A stretch of 52,685 nucleotides of DNA from Peribacillus muralis (GTDB taxonomy: Bacteria > Bacillota > Bacilli > Bacillales > DSM-1321), in assembly GCF_001439925.1 (NCBI RefSeq), contig NZ_LMBV01000011.1:24846-77530 (forward strand), read 5' to 3'. Positions 43,845 through 51,931 of this stretch are shown in pieces; positions within the stretch are counted from its first letter, which is position 1; each line of letters begins with the position of its first letter. The notes beneath the pieces were generated by a model. The model was not told where the DNA came from. It ran no database searches and saw only the letters and a list, made by a program, of their open reading frames with translations. The translations under genes were made by a program, and so were the position numbers.

Positions 43845-44531
43845 ATGATTATCAATAAAGTCACATTATATAGCCATGTTCTGAGTGAAATGCGGGATTT
43901 TTATGTTAAGGAGCTAGGGTTTGAGGTACGAGCGGATGCTGATGAAGGCTTTGAGATCAAGGTGGGGAACAGCGTGCTTGAAATTAAAAAATATCATCAC
44001 CCGGGTAAGCCTTTTTATCATTTTGCGCTGAACATCCCGACGAATCTATTCAACTCAGCAAAAGAATGGGCAAAGACAAAGGTGGAACTAACGAGGGAAG
44101 ATGATGAGGACTACGTTTACTTTCCCTATTCGGATGCGCATTCCTTTTATTTTTCAGACCCATCAGGCAACATTGTCGAGTTCATCTCGAGATATGCCAT
44201 ATCACCAAAATCCGATGCAAAATCTTTTTCGGTTCAAAACGTTCTGTGCATTAGTGAAATAAACATGACGACAGATGAAGTTAAAACAGTTGGAAATCAG
44301 CTGATCAATAAAGGTGTACCCGTAAGGAGCGACGAAGCAATTAACGAAAATCGTTTGAATTTCATCGGGGAGCATGAAGAAGGCTCGTTCTTACTATTAG
44401 GTCCTAGAAAAAGGCGTTGGATTTTTTCGGATAGGGACTCGGAAGTCTTTCCGCTATCGATTATCATCAATCAGCAACTCCATCTTTCATTGGATGGCGA
44501 AGGAAAGATGGAATTGAAGAAAGTGGAATGA
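43845..44531 (+). CDS. VOC-family protein with C-terminal extension
   Basis: A 228-residue protein. The first VOC module (about 1-115) reads INKVTLYSHVLSEMRDFYVKEL and ends SFYFSDPSGNIVEFISR, with the usual conserved glutamate. The second half (about 125-228) is a weaker, shorter module. Two-module VOC proteins of this kind in Bacillus are annotated as glyoxalases or ring-cleaving enzymes without proof. AGTAAACG and GGGGGG precede the ATG. It appears monocistronic. Confidence 0.75.
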   Translation: MIINKVTLYSHVLSEMRDFYVKELGFEVRADADEGFEIKVGNSVLEIKKYHHPGKPFYHFALNIPTNLFNSAKEWAKTKVELTREDDEDYVYFPYSDAHSFYFSDPSGNIVEFISRYAISPKSDAKSFSVQNVLCISEINMTTDEVKTVGNQLINKGVPVRSDEAINENRLNFIGEHEEGSFLLLGPRKRRWIFSDRDSEVFPLSIIINQQLHLSLDGEGKMELKKVE

Positions 44532-44862
44532 GTTAGACTTATTAACTACTACTTTAATGCAAGTGTGTCCTAATATCACATTCTTTAAATTAAATCTCCT
44601 TCTACTTACAAACGTCGGTTAGCTAATCAATATATATATAAAATTAAAAATTTGGACAAACAGATGCTTTAGGGTTTGTAGAAACATACCTTCTACTTAA
44701 TTTACTTGGCACTCATCTGTCAACATCTCATATGCAAAAGGTTATTGATCGTGATGGGTTTGGGATCTATGCCTCGATACGATAAAATGATAGGCAATGG
44801 TTGTGGTGTCTCCTGATGGGCGCCTTGATCTACTATTTGCTGTAAAAGGAGTTTGATGATGA
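44532..44862. other. Intergenic gap with a possible coding fragment
   Basis: A frame from about 44650 to 44784 reads FGQTDALGFVETYLLLNLLG, then HMQKVIDRDGFGIYA and a stop. It has no start codon and no ribosome site, and may be decayed coding DNA. The rest shows nothing recognised. Confidence 0.35.
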
Positions 44863-45261
44863 ATGAAAAATGTCACACCTTTCTTGATGTTCGAAGGAAA
44901 TGCGGAAGAAGCCATGAATTTTTACACATCTTTAATCGAAGGGTCGAAAATAACCAGCATACTACGGTATGGTGCAAATGAAGCAGGCCCAGAGGGAAGT
45001 GTCATGCAGGCTACCTTTACCTTGAAGGACCAGGATTTTATGTGCATCGATAGCTATGTTAAGCATCAATTTACGTTTACACCTTCGTTTTCAATCTTCC
45101 TTACATGTGATAGTGAAGAGGAAATTGACAGGCTTTATTCGAGTTTAAGTGATGGCGGACAAGTGCTCATGCCATTGGGTGATTATTCCTTTAGCAAGAA
45201 GTTCGGGTGGATATCTGATAAGTTTGGTGTCTCCTGGCAACTGACTCTCCCTATCGAATGA
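44863..45261 (+). CDS. VOC-family protein, PhnB-like
   Basis: A 132-residue VOC protein of the PhnB/3-demethylubiquinone-methyltransferase-like group. The opening TPFLMFEGNAEEAMNFYTSL is diagnostic. FSIFLTCDSEEEIDRLYSSL lies in the middle, and FGWISDKFGVSWQL closes the domain (about 112-127). The group shares the metal-binding fold but often lacks known activity. AAGGAG lies 11 nt upstream. It is followed by an island of repeats. Confidence 0.85.
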   Translation: MKNVTPFLMFEGNAEEAMNFYTSLIEGSKITSILRYGANEAGPEGSVMQATFTLKDQDFMCIDSYVKHQFTFTPSFSIFLTCDSEEEIDRLYSSLSDGGQVLMPLGDYSFSKKFGWISDKFGVSWQLTLPIE

Positions 45262-45284
45262 ACTGGAAAACGCCACTTGCGTTA

Positions 45285-45368
45285 GGTCGAATTATAGTTA
45301 TAGAGGTTGAATTAATGAGTGTGTAGGTTGAATTATAAATGATAGAGGTTGAATTAATGGGTGTGTAC
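45285..45368 (-). repeat. Tandem array, ATTCGACC family, inverted
   Basis: Four GGTCGAATT/GGTTGAATT heads (45285, 45305, 45326, 45347), steps 20, 21 and 21 nt. This is the reverse complement of the ATTCGACC family, with C-to-T changes in three heads. Confidence 0.8.
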
Positions 45369-45370
45369 GC

Positions 45371-45512
45371 GAAGTGGAATGGAACGGAAGGTGCGAGACT
45401 CCTGCGGGAAATGCGTGTCTACGTGAGACCCCACAGGCTGAAAGCCGAGGAGGCTCACGGACCGCCCGCGGAAAGCGAGCGACTGCAGTGCAATGAAACG
45501 GCCATTGTTCAA
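45371..45512 (+). repeat. GC-rich Bacillus-type intergenic repeat, copy 1
   Basis: Contains GTGCGAGACTCCTGCGGGAA, GAAAGCCGAGGAGGCTCACG, CGCCCGCGGAAAGCGAGCGA and CTGCAGTGCAATGAAACGG. It is closely related to copy 2 and to the inverted copy at 12821. It can fold into long stems. Confidence 0.88.
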
Positions 45513-45560
45513 ATCCTCCAGCACTGTGAGCAATCTGTATCCCTTCTTCATAGTCATGCA

Positions 45561-45692
45561 CAGTGGAAAGAAAACGGAAGGTGCGAGACTCTCGCTTAGG
45601 AAATGCGTGTCTGCTTGAGACCCCGCAGGCTGAAAGCCGAGGAGGCTCAAGGGCCGCCCGCGGAAAGCGGACCTGCAGTGCAATGAAACGGT
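45561..45692 (+). repeat. GC-rich Bacillus-type intergenic repeat, copy 2
   Basis: The same blocks as copy 1 in the same order and orientation, with small changes (CTCTCGCTTAGG for CTCCTGCGGG; GCGGACCTGCAG for GCGAGCGACTGCAG). About 190 nt separate equivalent points of the copies. Confidence 0.88.
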
Positions 45693-45823
45693 CTTTGTAC
45701 AAATCAAATGATGGTTGAGGATAAACCGTTTGTGCTGTAAGGGAATTAATTATATATTTATCGTGGAGTACATTTCTGCTTGGATTTCAAAATGAAAATT
45801 AGTAAAGCCCGGAGGAGAAAATC

Positions 45824-46138
45824 ATGAAGAATATTAGCACAGAGCAAGAATACCGTGAACAAATTAAACAAGAAGGATTGACGGTCGGGGTTTTTACGAC
45901 TACATGGTGCCCAGACTGCAAACGGTTAGACATGTTCATCGATGAGATCACTGAAGAACATCAAGACAAACATTGGTTTACGATCGATCGTGACGAGTTT
46001 CCTGAGATTTCTGATGAGCAAACGGTAATGGGAATTCCATCGTTATTGGTATTCAAAAATGGAGAAAAGGTGGCACATCTGCACAGTGCAAATGCAAAGA
46101 CTCCAGAAGCAATCAATGAATTTTTAAATGACCTTTAA
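45824..46138 (+). CDS. Thioredoxin-like protein with CPDC motif
   Basis: A 104-residue cytoplasmic thioredoxin fold. The active site TTWCPDCKRLD (about 26-36) has the CxxC with proline-aspartate between. The cis-proline lies in MGIPSLLVFKNGE (about 72-84). The length fits single-domain thioredoxin-like proteins such as B. subtilis YdbP. GGAGGAG precedes the ATG. It is monocistronic with a strong terminator. It probably reduces or exchanges disulfides; the partner is unknown. Confidence 0.9.
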   Translation: MKNISTEQEYREQIKQEGLTVGVFTTTWCPDCKRLDMFIDEITEEHQDKHWFTIDRDEFPEISDEQTVMGIPSLLVFKNGEKVAHLHSANAKTPEAINEFLNDL

Positions 46139-46152
46139 TGCTCCTGACAAAG

Positions 46153-46190
46153 GTAACCCCCGCATGATTCGTGATGCGGGGGTTACTTTT
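46153..46190 (+). terminator. Terminator of the thioredoxin-like gene
   Basis: Perfect 13-bp arms GTAACCCCCGCAT / ATGCGGGGGTTAC, then TTTT. Confidence 0.92.
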
Positions 46191-46293
46191 CGTTTGCACG
46201 ATTTGCGTTTGCTTCAGACCTGAAGTCGTTTGAAAAATTTTCTATGGAATATCTTGATTTTTAAGTTGAAACGCGTTTTAATTATAGATGTGA

Positions 46294-46322
46294 AATATCC
46301 ATTATGGATATTGGATATCCAA
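46294..46322 (+). promoter_or_regulatory. Palindromic operators upstream of the Rrf2 gene
   Basis: AATATCCAT-T-ATGGATATT (46294-46312) is a perfect palindrome, overlapping TTGGATATCCAA (46311-46322), another. Both share the GATATCC core. They lie 25-53 nt before the TTG start and are the likely sites for autoregulation. Confidence 0.7.
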
Positions 46323-46346
46323 GTATATATGAAGAGGTGAAATGAT

Positions 46347-46853
46347 TTGCAATTAACTAAAGGGGTGGAGCAAGCGATTTGCATCATTGTCATACTCTCG
46401 ACCCAGGATAAGAAGGTGCCGCTTTCGTCTAATGAGATCAGCAAAATGTTAGAAGTATCTCCTTCGTATTTAAAAAAAATCATCCGGAAATTGGTCGTAA
46501 AGCGAATCATCACCTCGGTACCGGGCAACAATGGCGGGCTCTCTCTCGCCAAGAGTGTAGATGAGATTAAAAATCTCGAAATCATTGAAGCGATGGAAGG
46601 CCCGATTTCGATGTTTCCCGATACAGGGCTTATAGAAAAAGCGTTTAAAGATGGCGAGTATGCGGAAAAGGGAATGGACGTTCTTCGCCGGATGTTTACT
46701 CAGGCCGATGAACTTTTAATGGAGTTCTTTTCTAGTCAAACGGTGGCAGATTTACTTAAAGAAAGCTTCGGTACGAAAGAACTTCCGACCCTGAACTGGA
46801 ATTCCGCGCATTTGGATGAATTAACGAGTGAAAAGACAGGTGAAGAAAATTGA
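46347..46853 (+). CDS. Rrf2-family transcriptional regulator
   Basis: A 168-residue Rrf2 protein. The winged helix (about 1-75) reads LTKGVEQAICIIVILSTQD, then SSNEISKMLEVSPSYLKKII and PGNNGGLSLAK. The cysteines that hold an Fe-S cluster in IscR/NsrR-type members are absent; only C11 is seen, so it probably senses something else. Start TTG, preceded by GAGGTGAAATG. It overlaps the YhgE gene by 4 nt, showing that it regulates that gene and itself. Confidence 0.85.
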   Translation: MQLTKGVEQAICIIVILSTQDKKVPLSSNEISKMLEVSPSYLKKIIRKLVVKRIITSVPGNNGGLSLAKSVDEIKNLEIIEAMEGPISMFPDTGLIEKAFKDGEYAEKGMDVLRRMFTQADELLMEFFSSQTVADLLKESFGTKELPTLNWNSAHLDELTSEKTGEEN

Positions 46854-49705
46854 ATATGTTTAAACAAGAATGGAAGCTTTTCCTTTCGAATAAAAAACTG
46901 GTGGGAGTGGCCATCGTTTTGCTGTTCGTTCCGATTATTTATGGAGGGTTATTCCTTGGTTCCGCTTGGAATCCTTACGGCAAAACAGGTAAATTGCCTG
47001 TAGCCGTCGTGAATAATGATGTGAAGGCAGAGTATGAAGGAAAAACGTTGACAGTCGGCAATGAGCTTGTCGATGAATTAAAGGACAATGATGATCTAGA
47101 ATGGCATTTCGTTTCGGAAAAAAAGGCGAAAAAAGGGTTTGAAGATGGTACATATTATATGGTCGTGACCATTCCTCGGGATTTTTCTAAAAATGCCTCT
47201 ACCGTTATGGATGAGAAGCCTAAGAAAATGAATTTAACCTATGATGTGAATCCTGGACGCAGTTTCGTTTCTGAAACAGTCGGAACCAAAGCAACGAATA
47301 ATTTGAAAACGGAAATTGCCGAAAGTGTCACGAAAGAATATGCGGAAGCGATTTTCTCACAACTGGGAGAAATCGGGGATGGGTTCAACGATGCAGCAGA
47401 TGGAGCATCAAAATTGGATGACGGTGCGGAAAAACTGCATGATGGAAACAAAAAAGTGAAAGACAATCTGAATAAATTAGCTTCAAGTACATTAACTTTT
47501 AAGGATGGGGCGAATAAGCTTCAGGTTGGCGTTGGCAAGTTTTTGGAGGGCGTCAATAAACTTGAAAACGGCGCAACCGAATTAAACAAGGGAATAGCTC
47601 AATACACGAATGGTGTCGGGCATCTCCAAACGGGTGTTAATGAACTTGCATCAGGTACAGGGAAGTTAACGGATAATAGTGAAGCATTGATGCAAGGCTC
47701 GTCGCAGCTTTCGAATGGACTTTCGAAAGTGGTTCCAGGTGCGCAAAATTTGAATAATGGGTTAGCGAAGGCACAAACCGGTAGTGCCAGTTTGAATGAT
47801 GGCCTCAACCTATTATCGGAAAATGCGAATCAATTGACGGACCAGTCTACAGGCATTCCCAAACTGGCGGAAGGCCAAAAGAGCTTGAATGAGGGAATCG
47901 TGAAGCTGTCAGAAGGAAGCGAGGCATTGAATGATGGTTTGAAAAAACTGGATGGCCAATTGCCTGCTGAAGAACAACTAAGTCAGCTTACACAAGGATT
48001 GACAAGCATTCAAAGCGGCGTCAATAAATTACAAGAGGCGATTCCAGCAGGAAGCAGCACGTCGGGCACCGTCTCTAGCATTACGACGGATCTTGAGAAT
48101 AGCAAAGCTGCTTTAACGGAGCTTCAATCAACAATTGCCAATAACGGTCAAAGCACAATCGATGCGGTCAAAGGTACTGAAGCCTACAAAGGCATGACAA
48201 GTAGCCAGCAATCCGAATTGCTCGGAGCTATACAAAACGAATCTCAAACCCAAGCAGGGTCACAAAAGCAAATTGCATCGGCCCTTGCAGGCAGTATATC
48301 CGATTTATCTGCTCAATTAACGAATAACGTAATGCCAGTATTGAATGGTTTAGGACAGCTGCCGGAACAAGTGGCAACCTTGAATGGTGCTGTGAATAAA
48401 GTCAATCCGAACGCGGTTGCAGCGTTGAATGGATATACGGCCATAGAAAATGCACTGGAAAACCAATTCATCCCAGGTGCGGCGCAATTGAATACAGGTC
48501 TGTCAGAAGCTGCTAAGGGCAGCAATCAATTAACGGAGGCCACTCAAGCTTTAAATGAACGAACACCGGAACTAGTGAATGGCATCAATCAGCTAGCACA
48601 AGGCAGTTCGTCGTTAAATAATGGTCTTTCAAAACTAAATGAGGGTTCTGGTCAATTGGTTGATGGAGTCTCTCAGCTTCAAACAGGCTCAGCAGCCTTT
48701 GGAAGTGGTTTAGAAAAGTACACGTTTGGTGTCAACAAGGTAGGCGAAGGGGCAAACAAACTTGCCGATGGCGCCAACCAACTGAATGCCAACTCAGCGG
48801 CCTTGAACAACGGTTCATCAGCGCTTGTTGAAGGCATGGGAAAATTGGAAAGCAATCTGCCCACCTTAAGCAATGGTGTCATCCAGCTTGCTGATGGTGC
48901 AGGTAAGATCAATGAAGGCTCATCAGCACTTGCAAAAGGCTCGGATAAATTGGGAGATGGCATCTCCTCACTTAAAGATGGAACGACAGAGCTGTCGCAA
49001 AAATTAAGCGATGGTGCAGAAGAAATAAACAGTAATGAAACATCGGAAGCAAATTACAGCATGATCGCTGAACCAACAAAGGTTAAAGAACATAAAAAAA
49101 GCGATGTGCCCAATTATGGCCATGCTCTTGCTCCTTACGTGCTGTCCTTAGGGTTATTCGTAGGTGCGATTGCCTTCAATATGGGATTCCCGACAGGCAA
49201 GCCGTCGACAAGACCTACATCAGGAGTCGCATGGTGGTTCAGTAAATTCACGGTCCTATTAATTCAAGCAACGCTATCGGCATTGGTGCTTGATGCGATC
49301 ATGATTTGGGGAATGGATTTACAGGTCGAGAACATCGGTCAATTCATCGTGGTTTCGATATTGACTTCCCTCACCTACATGTTCCTTGTAACCTTCCTGG
49401 CCGTAGGCTTTGGAAATCCAGGCCGTTTAATAGCGATGATTTTCCTTGTATTGCAGATAGGTGCAAGCGGGGGAATGTTCCCTGTCGAGCTAATGAATAA
49501 CTTCTACAGTGCGGTTAATCCGTTCATACCGATGACGTATTCCGTCATGGGCTTCCGTCAATCGATGAGTGCGAGCCTTGGAGCGGATGCATTGACGTCC
49601 AGTATTCTTTTCCTTACTGGGTGCATCATTGTATTTAACCTGCTCTTATTGCTCACGTTGGTCATTCGCAAGCGCAAAGAACAAACTATCGATGGTGAAG
49701 CATAA
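46850..49705 (+). CDS. yhgE: YhgE/Pip-family membrane protein
   Basis: A 951-residue YhgE/Pip protein, a family related to ABC-2-type exporters and named after the lactococcal phage infection protein. One N-terminal membrane span (about 15-35) is followed by a large extracytoplasmic region (about 40-760). Its centre is built of many L-x-x-G-spaced repeats (LNKGIAQYTNGVGHLQTG, LADGANQLNANSAALNNG), forecasting a long coiled, amyloid-free stalk. Five C-terminal spans (about 763-945) resemble the ABC-2 domain. TTG at 46850 is used, coupled to the Rrf2 gene; an ATG at 46856 is possible. Its role may be export or envelope stress; it is a possible phage receptor. Confidence 0.88.
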   Translation: MNMFKQEWKLFLSNKKLVGVAIVLLFVPIIYGGLFLGSAWNPYGKTGKLPVAVVNNDVKAEYEGKTLTVGNELVDELKDNDDLEWHFVSEKKAKKGFEDGTYYMVVTIPRDFSKNASTVMDEKPKKMNLTYDVNPGRSFVSETVGTKATNNLKTEIAESVTKEYAEAIFSQLGEIGDGFNDAADGASKLDDGAEKLHDGNKKVKDNLNKLASSTLTFKDGANKLQVGVGKFLEGVNKLENGATELNKGIAQYTNGVGHLQTGVNELASGTGKLTDNSEALMQGSSQLSNGLSKVVPGAQNLNNGLAKAQTGSASLNDGLNLLSENANQLTDQSTGIPKLAEGQKSLNEGIVKLSEGSEALNDGLKKLDGQLPAEEQLSQLTQGLTSIQSGVNKLQEAIPAGSSTSGTVSSITTDLENSKAALTELQSTIANNGQSTIDAVKGTEAYKGMTSSQQSELLGAIQNESQTQAGSQKQIASALAGSISDLSAQLTNNVMPVLNGLGQLPEQVATLNGAVNKVNPNAVAALNGYTAIENALENQFIPGAAQLNTGLSEAAKGSNQLTEATQALNERTPELVNGINQLAQGSSSLNNGLSKLNEGSGQLVDGVSQLQTGSAAFGSGLEKYTFGVNKVGEGANKLADGANQLNANSAALNNGSSALVEGMGKLESNLPTLSNGVIQLADGAGKINEGSSALAKGSDKLGDGISSLKDGTTELSQKLSDGAEEINSNETSEANYSMIAEPTKVKEHKKSDVPNYGHALAPYVLSLGLFVGAIAFNMGFPTGKPSTRPTSGVAWWFSKFTVLLIQATLSALVLDAIMIWGMDLQVENIGQFIVVSILTSLTYMFLVTFLAVGFGNPGRLIAMIFLVLQIGASGGMFPVELMNNFYSAVNPFIPMTYSVMGFRQSMSASLGADALTSSILFLTGCIIVFNLLLLLTLVIRKRKEQTIDGEA

Positions 49706-49716
49706 AAATATATGAG

Positions 49717-49750
49717 AAAGCCCCCGGTGCAAATTGTACCGGGGGTTTTA
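49717..49750. terminator. Convergent terminator
   Basis: AGCCCCCGGT and ACCGGGGGTTTT arms between yhgE and the ArsR gene, with a T-run on the plus strand. Confidence 0.88.
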
Positions 49751-49755
49751 ATTTC

Positions 49756-50091
49756 CTATTCTTTGACCTTCACTGGATTTTCAACCACATGCTTAAGGAT
49801 GGAGAGTTTGTTATCCCAGAATCGGTCATAAAATGAAAGCCACTCCTTCAATTCGTTTAAAGGCTCTGGCTGAAGCCGGAAGCGTTTCTCTCTTCCTACC
49901 TTCCTCCCGCTGACCAATTCAGCTTCGGAAAGGATATGCAGATGCTTGGCAATCGCCGTACGGCTCATCGGGAAATGAGAGGTGATGGCTGAAATGGGCA
50001 ATTCCCCTCCAGCAAGCAATTGCAGGACTTTTCTACGAGTGGGGTCGGCCACCGCTTGGAATACATCATATTTCTCTGCAGAAGAAGACAC
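49756..50091 (-). CDS. ArsR-family regulator (SdpR-like)
   Basis: A 111-residue winged-helix repressor of the ArsR/SdpR type. KYDVFQAVADPTRRKVLQLL (about 7-26) is the family opening and FPMSRTAIAKHLHILSEAEL (about 40-59) the recognition helix. No metal-binding cysteine box (ELCVCDL) is present, so it is not an arsenic sensor. It starts with GTG immediately after the SRPBCC gene stop (TAAGTG), with GAGGG as ribosome site. ArsR-SRPBCC pairs of this kind are common in Bacillus. The duplicated palindrome upstream of the pair is its probable target. Confidence 0.88.
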   Translation of the reverse strand: MSSSAEKYDVFQAVADPTRRKVLQLLAGGELPISAITSHFPMSRTAIAKHLHILSEAELVSGRKVGREKRFRLQPEPLNELKEWLSFYDRFWDNKLSILKHVVENPVKVKE

Positions 50092-50520
50092 TTAGCCCTC
50101 AACAGCCTTTTTAAGTCTTTCATTGACGATCTGAACCCATCCATGTGCCATACGATCGCGGACAACCGAGCTTTTTTCATTCGCTTTAGGAAGGATTGAT
50201 TCAGGTTGCTTCCACCCGCCGTGGATAAGGGTGAATTCAGTTTTGCCCTCATGCTCTTTTAAATGGAATGAAACGATCCAACCATCAGTATCCCATGAGA
50301 AAGAGAGGCGATGTGGGGCATCTATCTCCAATACCTTACATGGGGAGGGACCAAACGGTGATTGTACATGGAACTCATGTCCCACTTTCGGCTGAAAATC
50401 ATTTGGCATGAACCATGAAGCGATTCCCTCGGCAGTCGATACTGTATCCCAAACCTTTTGGATAGATGCTTCAAGCATGACGGTCTTCTTGACATCTTCT
50501 AAAGTATGTTGTTTTTCCAT
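50092..50520 (-). CDS. SRPBCC (AHSA1-like) domain protein
   Basis: A 142-residue single START/Bet v1-fold protein of the AHSA1 (activator of Hsp90 ATPase) group. [20 protein letters not shown] (about 14-33), followed by [12 protein letters not shown] and [15 protein letters not shown], are standard. The C-terminal helix ends at [14 protein letters not shown]. It offers a hydrophobic ligand-binding cavity; the ligand is unknown. It is the first gene of a two-gene operon with the ArsR regulator. AAGGGAG precedes the ATG. Confidence 0.88.
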   Translation of the reverse strand: MEKQHTLEDVKKTVMLEASIQKVWDTVSTAEGIASWFMPNDFQPKVGHEFHVQSPFGPSPCKVLEIDAPHRLSFSWDTDGWIVSFHLKEHEGKTEFTLIHGGWKQPESILPKANEKSSVVRDRMAHGWVQIVNERLKKAVEG

Positions 50521-50548
50521 AGTGATTCTCCCTTATTAAAGAAATATA

Positions 50549-50594
50549 AAACCATTTGGTTTCGTTTTAATGATTATATAAAACCATTTGGTTT
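50549..50594 (-). promoter_or_regulatory. Duplicated ArsR operators
   Basis: Two identical palindromes AAACCATTTGGTTT at 50549-50562 and 50581-50594, start to start 32 bp, about three helical turns. Both lie upstream of the SRPBCC-ArsR operon, with TATATAAAA beside the second. Confidence 0.85.
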
Positions 50595-50627
50595 CATGTC
50601 AATGGATATCGCCGGAAATCCATGTGT

Positions 50628-51071
50628 TTAATTCCCTAATTTTTCAATTTGGTTGGCCAAGTCCGTTATTTGATCGATGGATTGTAGGATCTCTGAATCC
50701 TCCAATGCCTTAGGATCTAATTGGCCTTTTTCAATATTATTTAGATATAATTCTATTCCATCTAGAAGCTGTTGATTTGAAGCAATTATTTTTTCATGGA
50801 TTCCTTCGGCGACTTGCGGCGGCTCAGTGGCATTGAACTCTTCAATCTCCGTTTTCATCTGTTGCAGTTCTTTTTCCAGGTTTTTTCTTACTTCGGTATC
50901 CGTGACGGCATCTTGGGCCATTGCAGGTACTTCATTGGCAAATGTCTTAACGGTATTAACATACTCCGTCGCATTATCTGCATATTCCAAGGATGAATTG
51001 ACTTCTCCCAAAAGCGAGCACCCGCTTAAGGTAAGGATGGATAGAAGAGCTATCGCGATTATTTTTTTCAT
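50628..51071 (-). CDS. Small lipoprotein, DUF6376-like
   Basis: A 147-residue lipoprotein: signal KKIIAIALLSILTLSGC with lipobox LSGC, lipid on C19. The mature part is a predicted all-helical, acidic segment (EYADNATEYVNTVKTFANEV, then ELQQMKTEIEEFNATEPP) like DUF6376 lipoproteins. Function unknown. ATG at 51071 follows GGAGG; an ATG extension to 51083 is less likely. It lies 29 nt after the kinase gene stop, in the same direction, and may be co-transcribed with it. Confidence 0.72.
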   Translation of the reverse strand: MKKIIAIALLSILTLSGCSLLGEVNSSLEYADNATEYVNTVKTFANEVPAMAQDAVTDTEVRKNLEKELQQMKTEIEEFNATEPPQVAEGIHEKIIASNQQLLDGIELYLNNIEKGQLDPKALEDSEILQSIDQITDLANQIEKLGN

Positions 51072-51100
51072 ATGTGCCTCCAATATGTGTGTAGTTTCAA

Positions 51101-51706
51101 TCAGATGGGAAAGAATCTTTTTTTATAAATCGCCGCTATTGTATTCAATATGAATCCAGGTATCTTTTTCGGAAAAAATGACTTCGAATAGAAATGGTGA
51201 AAAGCGCTTTTTAAATCGTGCCACTGTTTGCAGGATTTAACCTGCTTGAACCTTGCTACATCAATGATCTTCACCTTTTTTTCGGAAGTGATGAAGATAT
51301 TCCTTAAATGGATATCGGAAGGGTTCAATCCTTCTTTTCTTGCTAGTTGCAAAGCAAGGTCAATTTCCTCGATGTTTTCTTCGGTTATTGGAATCCCTAA
51401 CGTCAAACATTCAAAAAGGGTGTTGCCTTCAATGTGATCGATGACCAAATAATTCATGCCTGCTGCATATAGGGTTGGATAATAATCGATGGCTTGAACG
51501 GTTTTGTATATGTCGGCTTCCACTTTAGCTGTTTGTATTTGGTCCGGGAAAAACACTTTTAGCGCTTTATTGGTGGAATGTATCCGGAATACATAAGCAC
51601 TGCGGCCCTTTCCGATAAGGGTCAGGGATGGGTCGGCATCAAGCAAAATACTTTTTTTATCATCGGAAATCTTGACGCTTGCTGCTAATTCATTATAGTT
51701 CTGCAT
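51101..51706 (-). CDS. yrzF: YrzF-like small protein kinase
   Basis: A 201-residue bacterial protein-kinase-like protein, close to B. subtilis YrzF. It keeps a compressed kinase fold: the glycine-rich loop GKGRSAYVFR (about 33-42), a VAIK-like ALKVFF lysine (about 50), the catalytic loop GLNPSDIHLRNIFI (about 128-141; HxD region replaced by DIHLRN), and IIDVARF (about 150) for the DFG motif. Activity is therefore uncertain. ATG at 51706 has GAGGTGAAT upstream. Its transcript starts far upstream and carries a manganese riboswitch with two terminators, so expression is predicted to need manganese. Confidence 0.85.
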   Translation of the reverse strand: MQNYNELAASVKISDDKKSILLDADPSLTLIGKGRSAYVFRIHSTNKALKVFFPDQIQTAKVEADIYKTVQAIDYYPTLYAAGMNYLVIDHIEGNTLFECLTLGIPITEENIEEIDLALQLARKEGLNPSDIHLRNIFITSEKKVKIIDVARFKQVKSCKQWHDLKSAFHHFYSKSFFPKKIPGFILNTIAAIYKKRFFPI

Positions 51707-51738
51707 ACTATTCACCTCAATTGTGCAAATTTCTAATT

Positions 51739-51779
51739 AAAAAAGACGATATAACCGATTATTGGTCATACCGTCTTTA
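51739..51779 (-). terminator. Second riboswitch-linked terminator (T2)
   Basis: On the minus strand AAAGACGGTATGACC pairs with GGTTATATCGTCTTT, 15 bp with three G-U pairs, loop AATAATC, then a T-run. It ends 32 nt before the kinase ATG. Its 5' arm and loop include CCAATAATCGG, complementary to a segment in the first terminator. Confidence 0.88.
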
Positions 51780-51781
51780 AT

Positions 51782-51817
51782 AAATCAAAAGACCTCACCA
51801 AATAATCGGCAAGGTCT
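51782..51817 (-). terminator. First riboswitch-linked terminator (T1)
   Basis: AAGACCTTGCC pairs with GGTGAGGTCTT, 11 bp with two G-U pairs, loop GATTATTT, then TTTGATTT. The 5' arm overlaps the 3' strand of the aptamer's P1 stem, so T1 and the folded aptamer exclude each other. Confidence 0.88.
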
Positions 51818-51900
51818 TGCAAACAACTAGAATCAGTTGCCAATAAAGCCGAGGATATAATCCTGTACTGACGACTTTATTGTATAGCTACTCCCCTTAA
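51808..51900 (-). ncRNA. yybP-ykoY (manganese) riboswitch aptamer
   Basis: Reading leftward: AAGGGGAGUAGC, then stem AAUAAAG / CUUUAUU enclosing the hairpin AGGAU/AUCCU and the conserved GUCGUCAGUACA, then the hairpin CAACU/AGUUG, and UUUGCAAGACCUUGCC closing P1 (AAGG with CCUU). Every part occurs in the order of the crystallised L. lactis yybP aptamer (GGGGAGUAGC, AAAGUCGUCA, CGGCUUUGUUG, GCAAGACCUU). The P2 hairpin present in that RNA is missing or minimal here. The class binds Mn2+ and usually turns expression on. Confidence 0.93.
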
Positions 51901-51931
51901 CAGAAGAATTTTTATAGATATATATATGGTA

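Noticed and set aside
45298..45707. Open frames across the GC-rich repeats (for example minus strand, about 117-134 codons)
   Set aside because: They lie wholly in repeat DNA, show the repeat twice in their sequence, and have no ribosome site or family.
51739..51817. Type I toxin-antitoxin module suggested by overlapping hairpins
   Set aside because: No toxin-like ORF; the hairpins make sense as riboswitch terminators directly downstream of a recognisable aptamer.
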